Source of the DNA: VGPI01 sp964482845
GTDB lineage: Bacteria > Cloacimonadota > Cloacimonadia > Cloacimonadales > Cloacimonadaceae
Length of the DNA: 18,428 bases
Assembly (NCBI GenBank): GCA_964482845.1
Contig: CAYZZE010000044.1
Span: forward strand, 1-18,428
Direction: 5' to 3'
This document shows, one piece after another, positions 1 through 5,926 of this stretch. The position numbers and the translations under genes were made by a program. The notes under the pieces were generated by a model. It was not told the DNA's origin and did no database searches. It saw only the letters and a list, made by a program, of their open reading frames with translations. Every line of letters starts with the position of its first letter. Positions within the stretch are counted from its first letter, which is position 1.

Positions 1-4
1 GTCA

Positions 5-46
5 GTGCAACGACCGGCTGAAGCCGGTGATACCCCTATGTGCAAC
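5..46. repeat. CRISPR-repeat-like palindromic segment at left edge
   Basis: The sequence ACCGGCT-GA-AGCCGGT (13-28) is a perfect 7-bp inverted repeat with a 2-base centre. It is flanked by two copies of GTGCAAC (5-11 and 40-46) set 35 bases apart. The second copy starts a degraded version of the same unit (TTGAAGGGG against CTGAAGCCGG). The segment lies about 60 bases beyond the cas2 stop, where an array would be expected. A GC-rich palindromic core is typical of many CRISPR repeats. Only one good copy is in view and no spacer can be delimited, so an array is not shown. It could instead be a transcript-end hairpin, although no T-run follows on either strand. Confidence 0.3.
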
Positions 47-90
47 GGTCTTTGAAGGGGGATATTCACTGGGGATGAAGGGGCGCCGGA

Positions 91-381
91 TCATACTACA
101 ATCAGGTTTTCGGCGTGGCTATACATACCCAATCCGGTGATATCGACATTGTTTTCGCAGTTCTTGCAGAGGAGGTAATAGCGGATACTATCTTTGTCTC
201 TTTGGATCTTGTGGTCGAGGTTTTTTTTCATTTCGATAAATTGGCGGTCATCGAGGATGCATTCAAAGACGGATTTTTGGACACGGGAGCCGTATTTGAG
301 GAGGATTTTTACGACACGGTAACGGATCTTATCGGATACGATATCAAAGCAGACGAGGTAGAGGTGTTTATTTATAGCCAT
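91..381 (-). CDS. cas2: CRISPR-associated endonuclease Cas2
   Basis: Cas2 forms the central dimer of the Cas1-Cas2 integrase that inserts new spacers into CRISPR arrays. The product is 96 residues, the usual Cas2 length. It shows the ferredoxin-like first strand LYLVCFDI with the conserved metal-binding Asp13, followed by the basic helix KIRYRVVKILLKYGSRVQKS and the strand SVFECIL, both standard Cas2 features. The ATG at 381 lies inside the end of cas1 (about 10 bases of overlap), so the two are probably translationally coupled. It is the last gene of the minus-strand adaptation operon. Cas2 sequence alone does not settle the CRISPR type; the neighbouring calp genes favour type III. Confidence 0.95.
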   Translation of the reverse strand: MAINKHLYLVCFDIVSDKIRYRVVKILLKYGSRVQKSVFECILDDRQFIEMKKNLDHKIQRDKDSIRYYLLCKNCENNVDITGLGMYSHAENLIVV

Positions 382-1418
382 AAGAAGGGCTGGTAAGGGA
401 TGTTTTTTTCAAAGAGGGCGGCCAGTTTACGCGCTTGGTTGAGAAAGATATCCTTGAGCGTCCAATTACCGGTTGGTTCAGTGCAGGTGAATTTGGAATT
501 GATAAGTTTGGCAAAGGCGGTTACCACAATTTTCATCCCGTCTTGTGACAAGCATACAGGGAGGAGTTTGGTATCATCGTCGAGGTCATCGGACTCGGTT
601 TCATCATCGGGGAGAATATTGTATTTGAAGTGAATGGGAGCGATTTCGCGGCGGTTAATTAATGAAACAACAAGGTTATCGATCAGGGGTCGGAATTCTT
701 CCATGAGATCGAGCACCAGAGATTGTCTGCCGTATACCATTTCGTGGAGAGCTCCGACGTATGGGTCGAGTCCGGAGATATAGGTAGCGGTCATGATCTG
801 ATTCATAAGGAGGGTATAGTTTAAACTGAGGAGGGCATTTATTTCGTCTCGCGGGGGTCTTCGATTTCTGCCATTGAATGAGAAATTGGGATTTTTGATT
901 AGATCCGGGAAAGTGGCAAAATAGTTTTTGGTGGCGATACCTTCAAATCCACGGATAACATCCTTGGGTATCGCTGAAGTGGCGAGTTTCTCGGCGATGG
1001 CTTTGTTTTTGATGTAGTTATCAATGATGAGAGGAGTTTTGTATCGTTTGAAACGTTTTTCCAGGTGTCGGTTCATGTTATCGACTTTGGCAGTGACGTA
1101 GATCTGGGCGAGGTGGTTTTGATTTGGTTCATCTTCCAAGTACTTGTACTGTTTGACACGGAGAAAGACGTTTTTCCCAAATTCGCCAATGAGACGTCCT
1201 TTGTATTTTCCGTAGTAAGAGAGGAAAACGGTATCGATCCTGTTCTTGAGGAGAAATGTGGCTGCTTGGGCAGTGAGGGCGATATTGCCGATTATGATCA
1301 GTTGCTCAATGTCCAAAGTATGAAACCATCTGAGGAGTTGTGGTCCTTTGTAGATTTGCAAGCGGTCGCCGCGTTTGCAGATGGCGGCACCTTGATCGGC
1401 GATATAGACGATCGACAT
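372..1418 (-). CDS. cas1: CRISPR-associated endonuclease/integrase Cas1
   Basis: Cas1 is the metal-dependent integrase that joins spacer DNA to the CRISPR array together with Cas2. The 348-residue product has the N-terminal beta-rich domain (about 1-85) and the helical catalytic domain. The catalytic set is visible: Glu159 in GFEGIATKNYF, His225 in YVGALHEM, and Asp237/Glu240 in SLVLDLMEEFRP. The GRNRRPPRDEINALLSLNY stretch (183-201) is also a classic Cas1 block. Its ATG overlaps the upstream gene's stop by one base (TAATG), so translation is coupled. An acidic loop (271-282, PDDETESDDLDDD) lies between the catalytic core and the C-terminal helices. There is no reverse-transcriptase or Cas4 fusion. 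Confidence 0.97.
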   Translation of the reverse strand: MSIVYIADQGAAICKRGDRLQIYKGPQLLRWFHTLDIEQLIIIGNIALTAQAATFLLKNRIDTVFLSYYGKYKGRLIGEFGKNVFLRVKQYKYLEDEPNQNHLAQIYVTAKVDNMNRHLEKRFKRYKTPLIIDNYIKNKAIAEKLATSAIPKDVIRGFEGIATKNYFATFPDLIKNPNFSFNGRNRRPPRDEINALLSLNYTLLMNQIMTATYISGLDPYVGALHEMVYGRQSLVLDLMEEFRPLIDNLVVSLINRREIAPIHFKYNILPDDETESDDLDDDTKLLPVCLSQDGMKIVVTAFAKLINSKFTCTEPTGNWTLKDIFLNQARKLAALFEKNIPYQPFLWL

Positions 1419-1982
1419 TATTCCGCCTTGCGGATATTGACCGCAGCCAGCGAGTCACGCTGTTTGACGTGGTCAAAACTCTTTTGGACTTGAAAGTTGA
1501 CCTTGAGATCCGGTTTCATGTGGGCAAGGTTGAAGCGGCAATCGCTGGTTTTGAAGTAGTAAGAATTCTGTTGGGCAATGATAAAGCCAGATTTACCGTG
1601 AGGGAGGATGGTTTTGATAGAACCGGTCAGGGGCGGTTCAGCAGAATTGAGGAGAGCTTCGATCAATTTGCGGTTTGATTGGATCAGGACCGTATATGGC
1701 TGGATATTGGGGACTGAAACGTTATATGAAGAAAGTTTGGCATTGAGACCGGCAGGAACTTTCCAACCCTTATCACGACAGATAGCAGCGGACCAATTCC
1801 AATTTTTGAGCATTCGTGATATCGGCGTGATCGATGGAATCACACAATTGGAGTGCAGTATCAATATCCTCAGATAGATAAGAGGTATTGAATCTAAGGC
1901 GGAAAGAGTGAAAATGATCACCTTCGATCGGGATAGCAGTACCTATCTGGATGACTTTCGAGTTGTTTTGGGTTTCGTTCAT
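1418..1982 (-). pseudogene. Cold-shock-domain-like protein upstream of cas1, split by a frameshift
   Basis: A good ribosome site (AAGGAGG, 5 bases before ATG at 1982) starts a 69-residue reading frame (MNETQNNSKVIQIG...) that ends at tandem stops TGA TAA near 1773. The neighbouring frame is open across this point and runs to 1418. A +1 shift joins ...LELVRCYLS to DKGWKVPAGLN..., giving about 187 residues. The last 70 residues look like a cold-shock/OB fold: GSIKTILPHGKSGFII, then YYFKTSD, then VNFQVQKSFDHVKQRDSLAAVNI. Such domains bind RNA or single-stranded DNA. The first 110 residues are not recognised. The stop overlaps the cas1 start (TAATG), so it is the first gene of the adaptation operon. 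The break may be a mutation, a sequencing or assembly error, or recoding. Assignment of the C-terminal fold is moderately sure; a cas-related role is inferred from position. Confidence 0.6.
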
Positions 1983-2109
1983 GATATCCTCCTTATGGAT
2001 GCTGTTTCCATATATGTGCAGTGTAAGAAAGGATTTGACAAAAAAGTGGTATTGGATGGACAAAGCACTGGGCCATTAAACGCAATAGGCAGCGGTATGC
2101 GAGGAAGAT
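1983..2109. promoter_or_regulatory. Divergent intergenic region between the adaptation operon and the calp operon
   Basis: This 127-base gap must hold the promoters for both directions. On the plus strand an exact TTGACA lies at 2035-2040, but no good -10 box follows at 16-18 bases. On the minus strand TTGTCA (2041-2036) overlaps it, with CATATA (2016-2011) 19 bases further on; this is a weak match. The lack of clear housekeeping -10 boxes would fit control by a specialised sigma factor such as CalpS, but that is inference. The minus-strand ribosome site AAGGAGG lies just inside the left edge. Confidence 0.45.
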
Positions 2110-2919
2110 ATGAGGTTTAAGATGTCCAATTACCGGCATTGGCTGGAACGCCAGGGAAAAGAGGTTGACATCGAATCTGTGATGAAAAACGTATGGGACT
2201 GGATCAATGGCAGTTATCACGATAGTGTGGAGATTATCTATTATGTCCTGTTGTATTTCCGTCTGATCAAATTACCTCAGTTCCGGATGCTGGAGGATGT
2301 GATAAGGAAAGCGGAAACGGGGTCACTTGAGGAGGTCTATTTGTCCCTGGCATCCGAACTGCTGATCAGGATGCAGGCCAGTAGGGAAAAACTGGCAGAA
2401 TTCCAGTCCACGCATGAACCGGCAGCATTTGGTAAATACCTGTATCGGACACTGAGGTATGTATGTATCTATAGTGTAGCCAAGATCATCCGGACTTATT
2501 ACGATCCCAATCGGATCTCGATTGCCGCAGATGGCGGAACTTCCGGAAAGTCCATTTCCTTCAATCCTTCCACATCGCGGACACGTCAACCGGTTGAAGA
2601 GATCATTATCAATATCGCCATCCAGAAAGAAGCGCGGGGTATCGCTGAGCAGATAATGCAGAATTGGGACGAAACAGAGCGTAATGCCCTTTGCCATCTG
2701 ATGGATACGATTAGCGGCAGAGAATCGGGAAGATTGCGCGAAGTAAACAGGACCTATATCTATCAGATCCATCATAGAATAAAGGAAAAACTCCTGCAGA
2801 TGATCCTTGACCGGGATACCGAACGTGAGGTCATACGGGCTTTTTGCGGGATCTACCGGCAAGAAATCTGTCAGAAGACACCGGTGCTATCGACATATAA
2901 GGGTAGAGGTGAATCATAA
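2110..2919 (+). CDS. calpS: Sigma-70-like factor, CalpS-like
   Basis: Predicted RNA polymerase sigma factor, by context the one released in the CalpL-CalpT-CalpS type III CRISPR response. The product is 269 residues. A helical, region-2-like segment (about 76-132) contains FGKYLYRTLRYVCIYSVAKI. A region-4-like helix-turn-helix (about 186-232) contains WDETERNALCHLMDT, then TYIYQIHHRIKEKLLQ. An extra helical N-terminal part of about 75 residues makes it longer than a normal ECF sigma factor. There are two possible starts: ATG at 2110 (GAGGA 4 bases before) and ATG at 2122 (GAGG 6 bases before); the second gives MSNYRHWLERQ. Its stop overlaps the next start by one base (TAATG). The sigma fold is a moderate call from pattern; the CalpS identity rests mainly on the two downstream genes. 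Confidence 0.7.
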   Translation: MRFKMSNYRHWLERQGKEVDIESVMKNVWDWINGSYHDSVEIIYYVLLYFRLIKLPQFRMLEDVIRKAETGSLEEVYLSLASELLIRMQASREKLAEFQSTHEPAAFGKYLYRTLRYVCIYSVAKIIRTYYDPNRISIAADGGTSGKSISFNPSTSRTRQPVEEIIINIAIQKEARGIAEQIMQNWDETERNALCHLMDTISGRESGRLREVNRTYIYQIHHRIKEKLLQMILDRDTEREVIRAFCGIYRQEICQKTPVLSTYKGRGES

Positions 2920-3887
2920 TGGAGAACACAATGAAAAAAGATAGATTGGAAGCTTTATACCGTTACTACCGATCCGGCTTCGATACCGTACCGGCGCCGG
3001 AGGAAAGCCAAATCCTTGCACCCGGAACCGCCGCGGATGCAACAGGGGTTACCATTCCCCCGACCCATGAGGTAGAGTATCATCTCCTGATACCTGTCCA
3101 AACGCCTCAGATCGATCCCCGCCGCATTATTGGAAGCATCCGCGTCCTGGAACAAAAAGGAGGGGATGTTGCCTATCTGATCCTGGAGCAAAAGGAAGAG
3201 AGATATTATCTCTGCATCAAGACCAGCCAATTTAAGGAGTTCTTCCTTCCTGGCGATATGATCGAGAAAGGGAGGATCGATGAATGGCTGATCGAGGTCG
3301 GGAATAGGTTTTTCCTGAGCGAGGACGAGATCGGGCATAGCCCGGTATTGGATGAAGTGGAGATCGATGTTCTGCTTGCCATATCCTTGAGAATGGCGAA
3401 GAATGAAAAGAGCGGCGAACCTCCGGCAGCGGAAGGTGGTGAGGTACCCAGTCGGTGGCATCTGGAGTTTCAATGCCACGAATATGAGATGACAGTGGAA
3501 CTGAGATCACGAAGCATCGACGATCATCCCCCGATACTGCAATTACCGGAGATCTTGTGGCATAAAGAACGTGAAGATAAGAACGGAAATGTCTCTTACA
3601 AGTTTAGTGCCGTGCCTGCCACTCTGGAGGAAGTGTATTCACTGACGTCCTGCGCAAGAAGGATCAGCATTGATCGGGAGCGTGATTATCGCATTGAATC
3701 CGGGGATGGCGGCGGCCTGTATCTGATCCCGGCAAGTAAATATACCGGCTTGGATGTGACCATCCTTTGCCGGGACATTTGCATCTACAAAGGCAGAATC
3801 GATGGAGCGCTCAAATTGTGCGGAACCCTCAGGCGGATAGCGAAAGAAGCCATTGCGGGCTTGCAGTTTATCATCAAGGATCTGTAG
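2919..3887 (+). CDS. calpT: CalpT-like anti-sigma/protease-target protein
   Basis: A 322-residue soluble protein lying between a sigma-like gene and a SAVED-Lon protease gene, the position expected for CalpT. CalpT holds the sigma factor inactive until CalpL cuts it. The N-terminal part (about 50-140) is beta-rich (EVEYHLLIPVQT, VAYLILEQ, RYYLCIKTSQF, DEWLIEVGNRFFLS) and could be the MazF-like barrel described for CalpT; this is a resemblance only. A hydrophilic linker (about 158-179, AKNEKSGEPPAAEGGEVPS) separates it from a C-terminal domain (180-322) with no recognised motif. The linker is the obvious place for proteolysis. The ATG at 2919 is preceded by GAGGTG and overlaps the calpS stop; a second Met at residue 5 is also possible. 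Identity is largely by neighbourhood. Confidence 0.6.
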   Translation: MENTMKKDRLEALYRYYRSGFDTVPAPEESQILAPGTAADATGVTIPPTHEVEYHLLIPVQTPQIDPRRIIGSIRVLEQKGGDVAYLILEQKEERYYLCIKTSQFKEFFLPGDMIEKGRIDEWLIEVGNRFFLSEDEIGHSPVLDEVEIDVLLAISLRMAKNEKSGEPPAAEGGEVPSRWHLEFQCHEYEMTVELRSRSIDDHPPILQLPEILWHKEREDKNGNVSYKFSAVPATLEEVYSLTSCARRISIDRERDYRIESGDGGGLYLIPASKYTGLDVTILCRDICIYKGRIDGALKLCGTLRRIAKEAIAGLQFIIKDL

Positions 3888-3893
3888 GGAACT

Positions 3894-5444
3894 ATGCCGA
3901 CCAAGGAAGATATGGTGATGGATACTTTCTCCTACTGGGTTCAGAGATATCTGCATGGCGGTGATCCGGAAGCGGAAGGGATGGTCTTGTCCCTGCTGAA
4001 TCAGCAAATGGTCGATGACAATGAACATCACATCCTGGTCACGCTCATGACCGATGCCCGGTCAAACCGGATCAAACTCTACACGTTGCTCCTCGTATTG
4101 CACAATTGCATTATGGACGCGGAGATCCTGGATTATCTGTCAATAGACCGGAATGCCTTCCGGCACCTATGTCGGACACCAGGACGGATCGGCAGTTTTT
4201 TGATCGTCAATGAGGCGGGGGATGGGAGGATCGCTGAGGTCTTTCTGGCTGAATTTCCTTCCCGGGAGCCGCGCTGCGTTTGTTTGGATGCCCAGCACAT
4301 CAAGGAAGGGATGATCCTGTCCGAACTGACGGGAAAGAGTTTTGTGATCGGATTTTCCGAGGATTTTGGCGGCGATTCCTGGATGCTTTCGGGCATGGCG
4401 GCGTTGAGCGTGACCCATCAAAATCGTATTCGGAAACTGGCATTCACCGGCGGGATCAATCCGATCGGCAGGATCAGGAATGGGGACAGCATCGAGGATA
4501 AGATCAGAATATGCCGGGGAGCGGGCAAAAGATTGATCTATGACCTGGCAGAGACCGCGGAACTGGAGTATTGGCTACAGGCCGAACAGATCCCGGTGCC
4601 GATTATCCAGATGGTGGGTGAGATTGGCAAGCGAGACCTCTGGCTTGGCAAAATGGAATCACTTATCAAAAAACGGTTTCCCTACTTTTCAATCGATCGT
4701 TTGGAACATTTCTTTGGACTGGATCGGGATCTCTTGTGTTTTCATCAGACCCAGGCGATGAAGTTTGATCCCGGTGAATGGCAGACCTATCTTACTCAAA
4801 CGGTAAAGGACAGATTTGACCGGATAGAAGGGTCCTTACATCCGGTAAAACCATTGTTCTGGTATGCGGGGATGATCAGCAGTTTACAATTTGGTGTGGG
4901 GGTGCTTTTTGGCTTCAAGCGTCCGATAGCGGTATGTCATCTCGATTTTACCCTTCAGCAATACCACGAAGTGATCAGACTGTATGGCGAGACGGATGCC
5001 CGCAGTTTGAAGAATGTCTCGATCAAACCGGAGGAATTTCGTTATATCGAATATCAAAAGATGGAATTGGACCGGGGATCGGAAGAAGTGGCACTGATCA
5101 TCTATCTGGGCAGTCACAATCCGATCAGCGATGTCCAGCACTATTGCACCAGCAGATTGGGTTTGAGGGCTTGCCTGATCGTCCGGGCGCAGCGGTCTCA
5201 GGGTCAGATCGGTGTCGATGATGATTGGCTGCGCATCGTGCAGGAGATCAATTCACTGCTGAATCTGATGAAGCAGGAATACCACTGGACGAGAATACAT
5301 CTTTTTCAGACGGCGCCCACAGCGATCTGTCTGGCGCTCGGGATGGCGATCGGGCACTTTGTGCCGGTTAGGGTGTATCATTATCAGGTGTCCAAAGACG
5401 AATACTATCGGGCAATGTTTGATCTGGACGTTCTCAGCGTCTGA
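3894..5444 (+). CDS. calpL: SAVED-domain Lon-like protease, CalpL-like
   Basis: Predicted cyclic-tetra-adenylate-activated protease of a type III CRISPR defence. The 516 residues divide into an N-terminal helical part (1-100), a Lon-type protease domain (about 125-245) and a C-terminal SAVED sensor (about 315-516). In the protease, Ser162 (GGDSWMLSGMAAL) and Lys203 (GDSIEDKIRICRGAGKRLI) form the expected Ser-Lys pair 41 residues apart, and AFTGGINPIGRIRNG matches the Lon TGEI...G block. The SAVED domain shows two related halves: KPLFWYAGMISSLQFGVGVL and IHLFQTAPTAICLALGMAIG, each followed by a strand and a Y-containing helix. The typical SAVED ending VRVYHYQVSKDEYYRAMFDL is present. There is no AAA+ ATPase domain, unlike true Lon. 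AGGGA precedes the ATG; the gap from calpT is 6 bases. Both catalytic residues are intact, so it should be active. Confidence 0.85.
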   Translation: MPTKEDMVMDTFSYWVQRYLHGGDPEAEGMVLSLLNQQMVDDNEHHILVTLMTDARSNRIKLYTLLLVLHNCIMDAEILDYLSIDRNAFRHLCRTPGRIGSFLIVNEAGDGRIAEVFLAEFPSREPRCVCLDAQHIKEGMILSELTGKSFVIGFSEDFGGDSWMLSGMAALSVTHQNRIRKLAFTGGINPIGRIRNGDSIEDKIRICRGAGKRLIYDLAETAELEYWLQAEQIPVPIIQMVGEIGKRDLWLGKMESLIKKRFPYFSIDRLEHFFGLDRDLLCFHQTQAMKFDPGEWQTYLTQTVKDRFDRIEGSLHPVKPLFWYAGMISSLQFGVGVLFGFKRPIAVCHLDFTLQQYHEVIRLYGETDARSLKNVSIKPEEFRYIEYQKMELDRGSEEVALIIYLGSHNPISDVQHYCTSRLGLRACLIVRAQRSQGQIGVDDDWLRIVQEINSLLNLMKQEYHWTRIHLFQTAPTAICLALGMAIGHFVPVRVYHYQVSKDEYYRAMFDLDVLSV

Positions 5445-5745
5445 CCGAAGAGATATTCCGGTGTCTTCGGGGCACATCGTGCCGTTATGCTTGCGGGCAG
5501 AAAAATCCTGTTTCGCAGTCCTTGAATGGGATGCCGGGCAGGAGCATTCATTCCTGCCGGCAGTGGTGCCAATAATTCAATTGCTTGCCAAATAAGGCGT
5601 AAGCGATTTTCATTGACAAAAAAGGCATCATCCAGAAGAGGATAGCAGCACTGTGAATTGTGTGCGTTTCGTGGCCCTTGAATACATTAGGCGCACCGGG
5701 CACATGATAACTCAAAGACATATAATAGAATACATAGGAGATAAA
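5445..5745 (+). other. Intergenic region between calpL and rpmF, with two hairpins
   Basis: No convincing gene is seen in these 300 bases. Just after the calpL stop, CCGAAGA (5445-5451) pairs with TCTTCGG (5464-5470). Further on, TGCCGGGCAGGA (5532-5543) pairs with TCCTGCCGGCA (5552-5562), an 11-bp stem with one bulged G and an 8-base loop. Neither has a T-run, so they are only weak terminator candidates; they may end the calp transcript or shield its 3' end. An exact TTGACA lies at 5613-5618. The yceD (DUF177) gene that often precedes rpmF is not here. Confidence 0.5.
5721..5726 (+). promoter_or_regulatory. Candidate -10 box upstream of rpmF
   Basis: An exact TATAAT lies 20 bases before the rpmF start, just upstream of its ribosome site (AGGAG, 5736-5740). 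No good -35 box stands 16-18 bases before it, and the leader would be only about 13 bases. It may drive the rpmF-plsX-fab operon. The TTGACA at 5613 is too far away to be its partner. Confidence 0.3.
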
Positions 5746-5925
5746 ATGGCTGTCCCCAAGAAGAAAACGTCAAAATGCCGCCGAGATAAACGGCGGACGC
5801 ATGATACGCTGAAGGTTCCGGTCTTTACTGTGTGCTCAAAGTGCGGCGAAGCAACGCGTCCACATCATATCTGTGGCAAATGTGGCACCTACGACGGCAA
5901 GCGGGTCATAGAAACAAAGGTATAG
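5746..5925 (+). CDS. rpmF: 50S ribosomal protein L32
   Basis: L32 is a small zinc-ribbon protein of the large ribosomal subunit. The 59-residue product begins MAVPKKKTSKCRRDKRR, the universal L32 start, and carries two zinc-binding Cys pairs (CSKCGEA and CGKCGTYDG). The open frame extends 31 codons further upstream, but the ATG at 5746 has AGGAG at a 5-base distance and gives the family-standard start. The gene is followed after one base by plsX, the common bacterial rpmF-plsX-fab arrangement, which links ribosome and membrane lipid production. Confidence 0.97.
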   Translation: MAVPKKKTSKCRRDKRRTHDTLKVPVFTVCSKCGEATRPHHICGKCGTYDGKRVIETKV

Positions 5926-5926
5926 T

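Noticed and set aside
115..396. Plus-strand open frame of 93 codons opposite cas2
   Set aside because: Exact antisense shadow of cas2; no ribosome site and no family features.
1765..1785. prfB-like programmed +1 frameshift
   Set aside because: There is no Shine-Dalgarno-like stimulator before UCG UGA, and tRNA re-pairing on CGU would be poor; an indel is more likely.
2323..2862. Minus-strand open frame of 179 codons opposite the sigma-like gene
   Set aside because: Shadow of the real gene; the plus-strand frame fits an operon with TAATG coupling.
5653..5745. 31-codon upstream extension of L32
   Set aside because: The ATG at 5746 has a good ribosome site and gives the family-standard N-terminus.
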